Positions 7,847 through 16,410 of a stretch of DNA of 47,475 nucleotides are shown here, in pieces (the stretch's first letter is position 1; each line of letters opens with the position of its first letter). This DNA is from JBGQBN01 sp041494805. GTDB taxonomy: Bacteria; Acidobacteriota; Terriglobia; Terriglobales; Acidobacteriaceae. The notes below the pieces were generated by a model. The model made no database searches, had not been told where the DNA came from, and saw nothing but the letters and a program-made list of their open reading frames with translations. The position numbers were made by a program, and so were the translations under genes. The DNA lies in assembly GCA_041494805.1 (NCBI GenBank), contig JBGQBN010000031.1, positions 1 to 47,475 on the forward strand. The letters are read 5' to 3'.

Positions 7847-10123
7847 GTGAAACGATTTATTGGTTGGTTCATCGTCTTATTCCTGCTGATTCCGTTGGCC
7901 TCGGCCCAGTCTTCGGCCCCGTCCGCAGCGCCCACGGGTGCGGAGAAGAAGCCTCTTACCATAGAAGCCATCTTCGCCGAGGGTGGCATCACCGGACGCC
8001 CTCCGGAGACCATCCAGTGGAGTCCCGACAACAGCGAAGTTTCTTTCGTGCAGCGTGACGATGCCGGCGAGCGCGGCGAACTGTGGTACGTGGACGTTAA
8101 CACAGGCGAGAAAAGAATCCTGGTCAGCGAAACGAAGCTGGCGACGCTTTCGCCGCCCATCAGCCAGATCAAGAACGAACGCGAAAAGGAGTGGATCACG
8201 CGTTACCACGTGGCGGCGTATCTGTGGGCGCCCGATTCCAAACATTTGCTCTTTGATTCCCAAGGTCAACTCTGGCTCTACGACCTCGACACTGGCACGG
8301 CGGTTCAGTTCACTTCAGCCCCTGAGTCCAGCCGGGATCCCAAGTTTTCACCCGACGGCGGACGTTTGGCCTACGTCCGCAATCACAACTTGTATGTGCG
8401 TCCGATTTCTGGCAAGCGGGAGAGGCAGCTTACCAGGGACAAAGATGAAAACTTTCTAAACGGTGAAGTGGACTGGGTGTATGCCGAAGAACTGGCTGTG
8501 CGCAGCAATTACTTCTGGTCGCCGGACGGCAAGGACATCGTCTTTCTGCAGATCAATGAGACTCGGGTGCCCACCTACCCGATCACGGATTGGCTGCCCA
8601 CACACCCCAAAGTGGAAATGGAGAAGTATCCGAAAGCCGGCGATCCCAATCCGGCCGTGCGGCTGGGCGTGATCGGAGCCGATGGAGGAAACCCCAAGTG
8701 GATCTCGCTGACTCAAGACTCTCTGACCCATGATTCTCTGACCCAAGACGAGGATATCTACATCCCCCGTTTTGGCTGGGTGCGCGACGGCCTGCTTTGG
8801 GCGGAGGTGTTGAACCGCAATCAGGACAGAATGGACCTCTACTTCGTGGATACCCGTTCTGGCCGCTCCCGCAGAGTGCTCACTGAGAGCAGTCCCGAGG
8901 CCTGGGTCAACGTGAATGACGATTTCCGGATTTTCAAGTCCGGGGACCGGTTCATCTGGTCGAGTTGGCGCGACGGACACACTCACATCTATTTGTACAG
9001 CTTCGACCCGCAGAATCCGCTGGCTGCCGACGCCAAGCTCGAACGCCAGCTTACCCAGGGCGACTTTGAGGTATTGGAAGTCGAGGCGGTGGATGAGGTG
9101 GCTGGGGTCGTCTACTTTTCCTGCAGCAAGGGCGATCCGCGTCAACAGCAGATCTATTCCGTGAAGCTCGACGGCTCCGGGTTCGGGCCTGTCTCGCGGG
9201 AGGAGGGGCATCACGCAGCTGAATTTGCCGGCGATGCCAAGCACTATGTGGATACCTTCTCTACTTTCCTGACACCCGCACGCAAGTCGGTTTGTAGCGT
9301 CGGCGGATCTTGCCGGACGATTTGGGAGTCCCGCAGTGCTGCCGATTTTGGCCTGATCGCTCTCAAGTCTCTCGAATTCAACGCCAATGACGGGACCACG
9401 CTCTATGGGCAGCTGATACTTCCGCCCGAGGGAGCGGCCGGTGGCAAGATTCCGCTGATCGTGAACATTTACGGTGGACCGGCTGCGCAGCTTGTCCAAG
9501 ATGAATGGATGGGTACAACTGGGCTTTTTCACCAGATGCTGGCGCGCCGCGGCTTTGCGATCTTCTCGGTAGACAACCGGGGCACACCGGGACGCGACCG
9601 CAAGTTCAGCACCGCCATCCGTCATCAGTTCGGGGGCATCGAGCTGAGGGATCAACTCACGGCGCTCGATCAACTGCTGGCGCAGTTTCCACAGCTCGAC
9701 CGTAGCCGTATCGCCATCTGGGGCTGGAGCAACGGCGGCTCCATGACCCTGTATGCGCTGATGCACTCTGAAGTATTCAAAGCTGGAGTATCCGTAGCCC
9801 CGGTGACCGACCAACGCAATTACGACTCGATCTACACCGAGCGGTACATGGGGCTGCCTAAGGACAATCCCAAGGGCTATGAGGAGTCTTCCATCCCCAA
9901 GGTGGCCGACAAGCTGCACGGGGCGCTGCTGCTGGTTCATGGCTCCAGTGACGACAATGTGCATTTTCAGAACAGTGTTCAAGTAGTGGACGCGCTGATC
10001 CAGGCAGGGAAACAGTTCCACCTGATGGTGTATCCGAACAAGACGCATGGCATTAGCGGGGCTGCCGCGCGGACCCATTTGTTTCATATGATCGAAGATC
10101 ACTTCGAGCGGGAGCTGCGCTAG
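7847..10123 (+). CDS. Secreted dipeptidyl peptidase IV-type serine peptidase (S9B)
   Basis: Exported exopeptidase that removes X-Pro-type dipeptides, 758 aa. The signal peptide is MKRFIGWFIVLFLLIPLASAQ (start GTG, with TTGGAG upstream). A beta-propeller domain (about residues 60-500) contains the DPP-IV signature DWVYAEEL; the Glu pair at 214-215 holds the substrate amino terminus. The alpha/beta hydrolase domain has GWSNGGSM with Ser628, Asp703 in GSSDDNVHF, and His734 in NKTHG. The motif is GWSNGG rather than the common GWSYGG; this keeps the GxSxGG pattern. A three-fold 15-base tandem repeat lies within the propeller near 8703-8749 (residues SLTHD/SLTQD). Confidence 0.94.
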   Translation: MKRFIGWFIVLFLLIPLASAQSSAPSAAPTGAEKKPLTIEAIFAEGGITGRPPETIQWSPDNSEVSFVQRDDAGERGELWYVDVNTGEKRILVSETKLATLSPPISQIKNEREKEWITRYHVAAYLWAPDSKHLLFDSQGQLWLYDLDTGTAVQFTSAPESSRDPKFSPDGGRLAYVRNHNLYVRPISGKRERQLTRDKDENFLNGEVDWVYAEELAVRSNYFWSPDGKDIVFLQINETRVPTYPITDWLPTHPKVEMEKYPKAGDPNPAVRLGVIGADGGNPKWISLTQDSLTHDSLTQDEDIYIPRFGWVRDGLLWAEVLNRNQDRMDLYFVDTRSGRSRRVLTESSPEAWVNVNDDFRIFKSGDRFIWSSWRDGHTHIYLYSFDPQNPLAADAKLERQLTQGDFEVLEVEAVDEVAGVVYFSCSKGDPRQQQIYSVKLDGSGFGPVSREEGHHAAEFAGDAKHYVDTFSTFLTPARKSVCSVGGSCRTIWESRSAADFGLIALKSLEFNANDGTTLYGQLILPPEGAAGGKIPLIVNIYGGPAAQLVQDEWMGTTGLFHQMLARRGFAIFSVDNRGTPGRDRKFSTAIRHQFGGIELRDQLTALDQLLAQFPQLDRSRIAIWGWSNGGSMTLYALMHSEVFKAGVSVAPVTDQRNYDSIYTERYMGLPKDNPKGYEESSIPKVADKLHGALLLVHGSSDDNVHFQNSVQVVDALIQAGKQFHLMVYPNKTHGISGAAARTHLFHMIEDHFERELR

Positions 10124-10127
10124 TCGA

Positions 10128-10169
10128 GGAGCTTCGCTCCGCGGGCAGGTGAGGGCACCTGCCCCTACG
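10128..10169 (+). repeat. Complete single copy of the hairpin repeat
   Basis: Sits just after the DPP-IV stop and before the MBL hydrolase. Outer hairpin GGAGCTTCGCTCC (10128-10140), then an 8-bp stem GGGCAGGT/ACCTGCCC around the loop GAGGGC (10143-10164), then CTACG. The left half is nearly identical to the truncated copy at 4268-4298. It could act as a weak terminator or mRNA-stabilising stem for the peptidase transcript, but there is no T-run. Confidence 0.85.
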
Positions 10170-10183
10170 AAAGGCAAAGCGGA

Positions 10184-11023
10184 ATGCACCGCCTGACTCT
10201 CGGCGCCTTCGAGCTGACCGGCGTCTCTGATGGCACCTATCTGTTGGACGGCGGAGCCTTCTTCGGCGTTGTCCCCAAGTCCAAGTGGGAACGAAAAGCA
10301 AGAGCAAACGAGCAGAACCTGGTCGTGACGGGATTGAATTCGGTAGTCGTACGCACCGGCCAACAGACTGTACTCATCGAAACCGGCGTGGGGAATAAGC
10401 TTCCGGACAGAATGGCTAAGATCTATGGCCAGCCTGCCAAGCTGCTGGAAAATCTCAGCGCCGCCGGCATCGCGCCCGAAGACATCGACATCGTCATCAA
10501 CACCCACCTACATTTTGACCATTGCGGCTGGAATACGGTGCGGAAAGGCGATCAGATCATCGCCACATTTCCGAAAGCCAAGTACCACGTACAGGAAGGC
10601 GAGTGGCAACACGCACATCAGCGGGAGCGCGACGCGGTCAGCTACTTCACGGAAAATTACGATCCCCTGGTGGAAAGCGGCCAGATGAAGTTGCTACGCG
10701 GAGACCAGGAAATCGTTCCCGGCATCTCGGTCCAGGTTTTTCCAGGACATACCCGCGACATGCAGGCGGTGGTCCTCAAGAGCGGCGGCCAGACCGCGTG
10801 TTACATCTCTGATTTGATCCCCACTGCCGCGCACCTTGAGCTGAACTGGGTAATGGCGTTTGATCTCTATCCGCTCCAGACCATCGAAAGCCGCAAGCGG
10901 TATTACGCGCAGGCCATTCCGGAGAGATGGCTGACGATGTTTACTCACGACCCGAAGGTGCCATGGGCTTACGTGGAGAAAAAAGATGATATCGGGAAGA
11001 TGGTCGTGCGAGGGGTTCCGTAA
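10184..11023 (+). CDS. Metallo-beta-lactamase-fold hydrolase
   Basis: 279-aa MBL-fold enzyme resembling the lactonase/quinoprotein-type group of COG0491. The zinc motif NTHLHFDHCGWN (about residues 105-116) supplies HxHxDH; VFPGHTRDM (about 186) and the final MFTHDPKVPW (about 250) supply the later metal ligands. There is no signal peptide, so it is probably cytoplasmic. Lactonase, phosphodiesterase or other ester hydrolysis is possible; the substrate cannot be named. It is convergent with the Dus gene, and the 12-base gap is made of a remnant of the hairpin repeat (ACAGCCGCCCCTACAC). Confidence 0.88.
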   Translation: MHRLTLGAFELTGVSDGTYLLDGGAFFGVVPKSKWERKARANEQNLVVTGLNSVVVRTGQQTVLIETGVGNKLPDRMAKIYGQPAKLLENLSAAGIAPEDIDIVINTHLHFDHCGWNTVRKGDQIIATFPKAKYHVQEGEWQHAHQRERDAVSYFTENYDPLVESGQMKLLRGDQEIVPGISVQVFPGHTRDMQAVVLKSGGQTACYISDLIPTAAHLELNWVMAFDLYPLQTIESRKRYYAQAIPERWLTMFTHDPKVPWAYVEKKDDIGKMVVRGVP

Positions 11024-11035
11024 AGACAGCCGCCC

Positions 11036-12229
11036 CTACACGCCTCTTGCTGGCACGGGTTGCAGTTTCCCCTCAAAGAACTCCTCCACGCGTTGCAGAA
11101 TCTCCGGCGCGCTTTTTGATTCGTAGATTGCCTTCCGCAGGCCCGCACCGCCTGGGACGCCATGCGTGAACCAGGACGCGAACTGCTTCATCTTGCCTTC
11201 TGAGCCGGGCATTTCTTCTTCGATCAGCATCTGGAAATAGGTGCGGATCATTTCGTAGCGGTCGGCCTCGGTGGGCTGGTCGTAGGGCCGTGGGTTCACG
11301 TAGCCCCGGACGCCCTCGTCCGGGGGGGCGAGCCTTAGCTCGCCAGGGTTGCCGAGCTGCCGCTCGGCTGGGCGGACGAGGGCGTCCGCCCCTACGTGGC
11401 CGTTGCCGATCCTTGCGGTATATTGCGCGATCTGGCGGAAGATCCACGGGTTCGAGGGCGCGCTGCGGCCGATCATCACGGCGTCGCATCCGGTCTGGCT
11501 CACCATGGCACAGGCATCCTCCGGCGTGCGGATGTCGCCATTGCCGATCACCGGAATCTTTACCGCCTGCTTCACTGCGCGAATCCAATCCCAGCGGGCC
11601 TGCCCACTGTAGCCGGCCTCGCGGGTACGGGCATGCAACGCCACCGCGCACAGTCCGCAGTCCTCGGCCAGCTTGGCCAGTTCCACGCAGACGATTTCCT
11701 GGTCGTTCCATCCCGCCCGGAACTTCACCGTGAAGGGAATCTTTACCGCTGCGCGCACCGCTTCGAAGATTCCCCGGATAGCGGGCAAATCCCGCAGCAG
11801 TCCTGATCCACCGTTGCACTTGACCACCTTCTTGGCCGGGCAGCCGAGGTTCAGGTCTACCAGGTCGAAACCCAGGTCTTCCACCATGCGGGAGGCGTCG
11901 GCCATCACCTGGGGATCGCTGCCGAAAAGCTGGGCAGAAATGGGGTGCTCGTCCTCGTAGAAGTGCAGGTAGCGCTTAGCCTTCTGGTCCTTGGCGCGGA
12001 GGACGCCGTCGGCCGAGGTAAATTCGGTCATGATCAGACCGCAGCCGCCAAGATTGCGGATGAAGCGGCGAAAGACGGTGTCGGTGACACCGGCCATGGG
12101 AGCGAGGACGGTGGCGGGGGCGATCTCGACGTCGCCAATCAACACCCGTGCAGGGACAGGCTTGATTGCCTGTGTGGCGTGGGCGCCCTCGCCCGCCGCA
12201 TCTACGGGATTGTCCCAATACTTGCGCAC
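11036..12229 (-). CDS. dusB: tRNA-dihydrouridine synthase (Dus family) carrying a repeat-derived insertion
   Basis: FMN enzyme reducing uridines in the tRNA D-loop. The barrel begins with APATVLAPMAGVTDTVFRR; the catalytic cysteine is in NLGCPAKKVVKCNGGSGLL; the FMN phosphate loop is GNGDIRTPEDA and IGRSAPSNPW. At 397 aa it is longer than usual (about 330-350). The excess is in two places. About 35-40 residues (about 275-315) are encoded by an inverted hairpin-repeat pair (11297-11399) that falls where ordinary DusB enzymes have a short linker before the helical domain. The first 25 residues also contain repeat-like sequence (GEGAHATQ). The listed start is a GTG inside CTACGTG; a start nearer VLIGDVEI (about residue 30) is plausible. 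The catalytic residues are intact, so it may be active. Confidence 0.9.
   Translation of the reverse strand: MRKYWDNPVDAAGEGAHATQAIKPVPARVLIGDVEIAPATVLAPMAGVTDTVFRRFIRNLGGCGLIMTEFTSADGVLRAKDQKAKRYLHFYEDEHPISAQLFGSDPQVMADASRMVEDLGFDLVDLNLGCPAKKVVKCNGGSGLLRDLPAIRGIFEAVRAAVKIPFTVKFRAGWNDQEIVCVELAKLAEDCGLCAVALHARTREAGYSGQARWDWIRAVKQAVKIPVIGNGDIRTPEDACAMVSQTGCDAVMIGRSAPSNPWIFRQIAQYTARIGNGHVGADALVRPAERQLGNPGELRLAPPDEGVRGYVNPRPYDQPTEADRYEMIRTYFQMLIEEEMPGSEGKMKQFASWFTHGVPGGAGLRKAIYESKSAPEILQRVEEFFEGKLQPVPARGV
11297..11399. repeat. Symmetrical inverted pair of hairpin repeats inside the Dus coding region
   Basis: Two units face outward. Left unit on the minus strand: CACGTAG (11297-11303), stem CCCCGGAC/GTCCGGGG with loop GCCCTC (11304-11325), outer hairpin GGCGAGC-CTTA-GCTCGCC (11327-11344). 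A short spacer AGGGTT follows. Right unit on the plus strand: outer hairpin GCCGAGC-TGCC-GCTCGGC (11351-11368), stem GGGCGGAC/GTCCGCCC with loop GAGGGC (11370-11391), CTACGTG (11392-11398). All four hairpins are perfectly paired, and the whole stays in the Dus reading frame. The layout is like that of REPIN doublets. Confidence 0.9.
12172..12199 (-). repeat. Degenerate hairpin repeat at the Dus N-terminus
   Basis: Read on the minus strand this is GCGGGCGAGGGCGCCCACGCCACAC, cut here into GCGGGC + GAGGGC + GCCCACGCC + ACAC. It matches the degenerate copy at 2135-2160 in all but a few positions (there GCCGGCGCCACAC). It lies within the first 20 codons of the Dus frame as annotated, so either the start is further in or a second repeat has become coding. 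Confidence 0.6.
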
Positions 12230-12257
12230 GTAGCTATTCTACTAGTCTGTGCAAAAC

Positions 12258-12284
12258 AAAGCCCTCGACGGAAGCGAGGGCTTA
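12258..12284 (-). terminator. Terminator after rpmE
   Basis: On the minus strand the stem AAGCCCTCG/CGAGGGCTT with a 7-base loop is followed by TTTGTTTTG. It lies between the rpmE stop and the Dus start, so L31 is probably its own transcription unit. Confidence 0.75.
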
Positions 12285-12329
12285 AGTCCTACAAAATTCC
12301 TGCCAACCCGTGTAGATCAGTGGCGAAGG

Positions 12330-12548
12330 CTACTTCTTTCCTGCCTCGGTTTTTGCGTACTTGCGGCGGAAGCGTTCCACGCGGCCTGCGGTGTCCATCA
12401 GTCTTTGTTTGCCAGTATAGAACGGATGGCAGGTGGAGCAAATTTCCACGTGGATATCGCCCCGATGGGTGGAGCGGGTGGTAAAGCTGTTACCGCAGGC
12501 GCACATGACACGAATCTCGTTATAAGCGGGATGAATGGCTGCTTTCAT
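12330..12548 (-). CDS. rpmE: 50S ribosomal protein L31
   Basis: 72-aa large-subunit protein starting MKAAIHPAYNEIRVMC. Cysteines in CACGNSF and CSTCHPFYTGKQ mark the zinc-binding (C+) form of L31, which can release zinc during starvation in other bacteria. Ribosome site GGAG lies 5 bases before the ATG. The typical basic tail RVERFRRKY is present. Followed by a strong terminator. Confidence 0.97.
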   Translation of the reverse strand: MKAAIHPAYNEIRVMCACGNSFTTRSTHRGDIHVEICSTCHPFYTGKQRLMDTAGRVERFRRKYAKTEAGKK

Positions 12549-12619
12549 GGGTCTCCAAACCTTAATCTGAACGGTTAGATTCTATAGGAGTCATGCGGGA
12601 TTCAGCAACTTCGGGGGAA

Positions 12620-12690
12620 AGCCTTTAACCGCGAAGGTCGCAGAGAAAGTCCGCGAAGGACGCGAAGAGAACCAACCTCTGCTGCAGCAA
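12620..12690. repeat. Dispersed GCGAAGG-type intergenic repeat
   Basis: The rpmE-HU gap contains AACCGCGAAGGTCGCAGAG then AGTCCGCGAAGGACGCGAAGAG, short imperfect direct repeats of the GCGAAGG/CGCAGAG type that recur in many environmental bacterial genomes. No gene or RNA is apparent. Confidence 0.5.
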
Positions 12691-12691
12691 C

Positions 12692-12722
12692 AAAAAACGG
12701 CAGGGCCGACCCCCTGCCGTTT
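12692..12722 (-). terminator. Terminator after the HU gene
   Basis: Minus-strand stem ACGGCAGGGG/CCCTGCCGT with a small loop, followed by TTTTTTG. It lies directly 3' of the HU stop codon. Confidence 0.85.
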
Positions 12723-12740
12723 GTACCTGAAGACATGGCC

Positions 12741-13022
12741 CTACTTGCTGCGGTTGACGGCTTTCTTGAGTTCGGCCCCGGAGGAAAACTTCGCGACTTT
12801 GCGGGCAGCGATCTTGATGGTGGCACCCGTTTGCGGGTTACGCCCGTTGCGGGCTTTTCTCTGCGACACGGAGAAGGTGCCAAAACCAATTAACGCCACC
12901 CGATCTCCTTTCCTGAGGGCAGAGGTAATGCTGTCCACGGCTGTGTCGATGGCAGTCGACGCTTGCACCTTGCTAATCTTGCTGCCGGCTGCAATTCGGT
13001 CAATGAGATCGGCTTTGTTCAT
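12741..13022 (-). CDS. hup: Nucleoid protein HU
   Basis: 93-aa DNA-bending protein from ATG 13022 (MNKADLIDRIAAGSK), chosen because it has CCAGGAGAG just upstream and matches the family start. The HU/IHF signature GFGTFSVSQRKARNGRNP is followed by TGATIKIAA and AELKKAVN at the C-terminus. HU binds DNA without strong sequence preference and compacts the chromosome. It is monocistronic, with its own terminator. Confidence 0.96.
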   Translation of the reverse strand: MNKADLIDRIAAGSKISKVQASTAIDTAVDSITSALRKGDRVALIGFGTFSVSQRKARNGRNPQTGATIKIAARKVAKFSSGAELKKAVNRSK

Positions 13023-13209
13023 TTTCTCTCCTGGCAGGTCTCGTTTGTCCCCAGCGCGCACGGGGAGGGGAGCACCCGCTGAGTTGGAAACCTGGCGGCC
13101 CTATTTAGCTCCCGTATTTCGCGAATGTCAACTGTGGAAATCCGCGCCGGATGGCTGGTTTGGGTCTACCGGGGAGAAAGGCTTCCGGCGGGCTGGAGGT
13201 TTGGCCCAT

Positions 13210-13254
13210 AAAAAAGGCCACTCTCCCCCGCTACCAAGCGGAAGGAGAGTGGCT
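13210..13254 (-). terminator. Terminator after aceA
   Basis: Minus-strand stem GCCACTCTCC/GGAGAGTGGC (13253-13217) followed by six T residues (13215-13210). It ends the aceBA unit. The bases between it and the HU start hold nothing else recognisable. Confidence 0.88.
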
Positions 13255-13272
13255 CTTTCGGCCGAAAAGTCG

Positions 13273-14676
13273 TTAGGCGCGAATGCGCGGCTTCATCCGT
13301 ACGAGCTTTGCCACCATGACTGGGGCTGCCGGGCAGTCACCCAGGATGGGCTGGCAAGCCGCGTCCGGAGCGCCTTCTGCGTGAACTCGGGACTCACTGT
13401 GCGTGAACTGTTCTGTTTCCGTTGAGCCGTCGAGCGCAGTCGTGGATGAGGTTCCGCCGGAGATCACCTGGGTCACCGCGTCAAAGTAGCCCGTGCCCAC
13501 GAAACGCTGGTGCTTCACCGCCTCATACCCATACTGGTCTTCACGGCTGAACTCCTTGTCCTGCAGCCGGGAATAGGCGGTCATGCCGGTGAGCTTGTAC
13601 CCCCGGGCCAGCTCGAACATGCTCAAGTTCAGGGCGTGGAAGCCCGCCAGGGTGATGAATTGGAACTTGTATCCCATGGCGGCGAGTTCGGTCTGGAAAC
13701 GGGCGATCATGGCATCGTCCAACTTCTTCTTCCAATTGAACGACGGCGAGCAGTTGTAGGCCAGCAGCTTGCCAGGATACTTGGCGTGCACGGCTTCGGC
13801 GAATAGGCGCGCTTCTTCCAAGTCGGGATGCGAAGTCTCACACCACAGCACGTCGGCATAAGGCGCATAGGAAATGGCGCGTGCGATGGCTGATTCCAAC
13901 CCACCCCGGATGCCGAAGAAGCCTTCGGGAGTCCTCTCCCCAGTCAGGAACTCGCGGTCGCGGGGATCAATGTCGCTGGTTAGCAGGTGCGCGCTGTCGG
14001 CGTCGGTTCGCGCCATGATTAGCGCGGGAACACCCATTACATCCGCCGCCAGCCGCGCGGCGACCAGTTTCTGGATGGCCTCGGACGTTGGCACCAACAC
14101 TTTGCCGCCGAGGTGTCCGCATTTTTTGGCCGAAGACAGCTGGTCCTCGAAGTGAACGCAGGCCGCGCCCGCCTCGATCATCCCTTTCATCAACTCGAAA
14201 GCGTTCAGATTTCCGCCGAACCCGGCTTCAGCGTCGGCGATCAAAGGAGCGAACCAATGGATTCCGTTCTTACCCTCGGCGTGATGGATCTGGTCCGCCC
14301 GGATCAGCGCCTGGTTGATGCGCCGGACAAGGTTCGGCACACTGTCCGCTGGATAGAGGCTCTGGTCGGGATACATCTGGCCGGCATCGTTGGCATCGGC
14401 CGCAACCTGCCAGCCGCTCACGTAGATCGCCTGCAGTCCAGCCTTGACCTGCTGTATAGCCTGATTGCCGGTCATCGCGCCGAGAGCGGGAACAAAGGAT
14501 TCGCTGTGCATCAGGTCCCACAGCCGCTCTGCGCCCAGTCGAGCCAGGGTGTGTTCAATGTTGATCGATCCCCGCAGCCGCTCCACATCCTGCACGCTAT
14601 AGGGACGGGTTACTCCGGCCCAGCGTGCATTCGATGCCCAATTCATCCTGCTCGAAGGTTTTCCGTTGGTTGCCAT
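13273..14676 (-). CDS. aceA: Isocitrate lyase
   Basis: Cleaves isocitrate to succinate and glyoxylate, the first step of the glyoxylate shunt. 467 aa; contains the active-site region SSAKKCGHLGGKVLVP (about residues 185-200) with the catalytic cysteine in KKCGH, and metal-binding DADAGFGG-type residues (IADAEAGFGG, about 150). Also TRTDADSAHLL and NCSPSFNWKK further on. A ribosome site AAAGGAC precedes the ATG. It follows aceB by 33 bases on the same strand and is closed by a terminator. The pair lets the cell grow on acetate or fatty acids. Confidence 0.96.
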   Translation of the reverse strand: MATNGKPSSRMNWASNARWAGVTRPYSVQDVERLRGSINIEHTLARLGAERLWDLMHSESFVPALGAMTGNQAIQQVKAGLQAIYVSGWQVAADANDAGQMYPDQSLYPADSVPNLVRRINQALIRADQIHHAEGKNGIHWFAPLIADAEAGFGGNLNAFELMKGMIEAGAACVHFEDQLSSAKKCGHLGGKVLVPTSEAIQKLVAARLAADVMGVPALIMARTDADSAHLLTSDIDPRDREFLTGERTPEGFFGIRGGLESAIARAISYAPYADVLWCETSHPDLEEARLFAEAVHAKYPGKLLAYNCSPSFNWKKKLDDAMIARFQTELAAMGYKFQFITLAGFHALNLSMFELARGYKLTGMTAYSRLQDKEFSREDQYGYEAVKHQRFVGTGYFDAVTQVISGGTSSTTALDGSTETEQFTHSESRVHAEGAPDAACQPILGDCPAAPVMVAKLVRMKPRIRA

Positions 14677-14709
14677 GTCATTTGTCCTTTGCGATCTTTA
14701 GGACTTCGC

Positions 14710-16290
14710 CTAGATCGGATCAAACTCTTCGTTTACCACCATCGCTTCACTGGTCCGGCGCGCTTCGCGGAACGTTTCCGCCGTGCCTAAGTCCCGCCCC
14801 GGATTCGCCAGCAACTTCTCCAGCTCTTCATCAAATAGTTGTGTAATGAGCTCAGGCGTATGCACCACGATCTTTCTTGAGTCATCGACCACCGGGACAT
14901 GCCCGTTGTGCCGCCTGCGCTGCGCTATCATCAGGCGGTAGATGCGGTCGGTGGCCAGGTCTTCCATGTAACCATCGAGCAGGCTGGCCCCTTTTCCGTT
15001 CAGCACTCCGTTGCGATAGCGGATCACTGTCCTCACCGCGGCGCGCGTTCCCGCGAGCGTGCGCTGGCCGACGTCTTTCGGCACCGGTCGCAGGTCGGGA
15101 TAGCGTTCTGCTTGCGGTCTGCGTTCGTGCAACTGGTTGGGAAACGGAAACTGATCGAGCGCGATCTGGTTCTGGTCGGGATGCCCGGTCCAGGCCCCGT
15201 CCATCAAGGAGACAGCTTCGTTCTTCTTGTCCTTCGCGAGCACGGACAATGCCCGAGTATTCAGCTCGGAATCTTCACGGCTGGGATAGAGTGCCGTCAT
15301 GCCTCCAATCGCCAGCATGCCGCGCTTGTGGCAGATCTCGGGCATCAGCTCCCGAAGGTTCTGGAAGAAGGGCACGTCGTGGGGGATGGTGTTGCGATCG
15401 GGCAGCACCCACTCGGGATCATTCAGATTGAAGTGGATCAGGCTGGCCATATAGTCCCAGCGGCCTAGGTTCAAACCGAGAATGTGATCGCGCAGGTTGT
15501 AGAGGAACTCTTCCATCTGGAAAGCCAGCGGATGCGACTCCACCAGAGCCATGCATTTGATGTAATCGCGTGGCCAACCGCGCGCCTCGGCGATGACCTT
15601 GAACAGATCGCGCCACCACAGCGCTTCTTCGGCGGATTCAGATTTCGGAATGTAAAACGACAGGGGATGCTTCAGTTCAGCCGGATCGACCCGGTACGCG
15701 ATGCTGGCGACATCGAATAGTGAGGCGGAAGTCAGCTCGTCGCGGAAGATCCCGCCCTGATGAAGGTGCAATCCGCGCGGCCGTATCCAAATCACGGTGC
15801 GGCTGGGCTTGATGCCCACCAGCTTGTCGCGCTTTTGATCAAAGTAGGTCAGGGCGCCGCGCAGCGCCGCAAGAATGTTCTCCACTCCAAGCCGCTGGTG
15901 TTCCCACTCGTTTACCGTGGAGTCTTCCAGGTCGAGCATCACGCCGGGCGCGCCCGAGTTGAGCATTTTGACGACGAGTTCCGCGTCATCGGCTGGGCCC
16001 GTCATCTGGTTGCGCTGATCGTGGCACCACTCAGGCAGCTCGATCCGCCAACCGCCTCGTATAGCTTGCCTGGGATAGCAGTGGGTGGGCTTTTCGCCTT
16101 GATGTGATTCAGTCAGCACCCGCTTTCGTTCAGCGATTAGTTCCTGCTGCCACGGGGCGAATCGCTGATGCAGCGGGGTAAAGAATTCGAGAAATCCCGG
16201 CGACAGGTCATTCTCCGCAGTGAATCCAGCAGGCGGACAATTGATGCGGAAGCCAACCAGTGAAACCGCGTTACTGGATAAAGTAGCCAT
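14710..16290 (-). CDS. aceB: Malate synthase A
   Basis: Condenses glyoxylate with acetyl-CoA to malate, completing the glyoxylate shunt with AceA. 526 aa, typical of the A form. Signatures: MLDLEDSTVNEWEHQ (metal site), GIKPSRTVIWIRPRGLHL, HFNLNDPEWV, and the substrate-binding loop DGAWTGHPDQ (about residues 375-385). Start ATG 16290 has CCAGGA upstream. First gene of a two-gene unit with aceA. A 17-bp inverted repeat overlaps its probable promoter about 125-145 bases upstream. Confidence 0.96.
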   Translation of the reverse strand: MATLSSNAVSLVGFRINCPPAGFTAENDLSPGFLEFFTPLHQRFAPWQQELIAERKRVLTESHQGEKPTHCYPRQAIRGGWRIELPEWCHDQRNQMTGPADDAELVVKMLNSGAPGVMLDLEDSTVNEWEHQRLGVENILAALRGALTYFDQKRDKLVGIKPSRTVIWIRPRGLHLHQGGIFRDELTSASLFDVASIAYRVDPAELKHPLSFYIPKSESAEEALWWRDLFKVIAEARGWPRDYIKCMALVESHPLAFQMEEFLYNLRDHILGLNLGRWDYMASLIHFNLNDPEWVLPDRNTIPHDVPFFQNLRELMPEICHKRGMLAIGGMTALYPSREDSELNTRALSVLAKDKKNEAVSLMDGAWTGHPDQNQIALDQFPFPNQLHERRPQAERYPDLRPVPKDVGQRTLAGTRAAVRTVIRYRNGVLNGKGASLLDGYMEDLATDRIYRLMIAQRRRHNGHVPVVDDSRKIVVHTPELITQLFDEELEKLLANPGRDLGTAETFREARRTSEAMVVNEEFDPI

Positions 16291-16410
16291 AACTTCTTTT
16301 CCTGGTATTCAACCCGGAACCAAGGTGGGGCTCGACTGCCGCTGAGTTTGGGGAGAACGGCACGAAGGGTAACCACTGCCCGGTTTTACCGGCGCACACC
16401 CCAGTCTCTC

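Noticed and set aside
8456..10507. 683-codon open frame antisense to the DPP-IV gene
   Set aside because: It is a mirror frame of a GC-rich gene with perfect S9 motifs. Its translation shows no family features, and it crosses the repeat and the start of the next gene.
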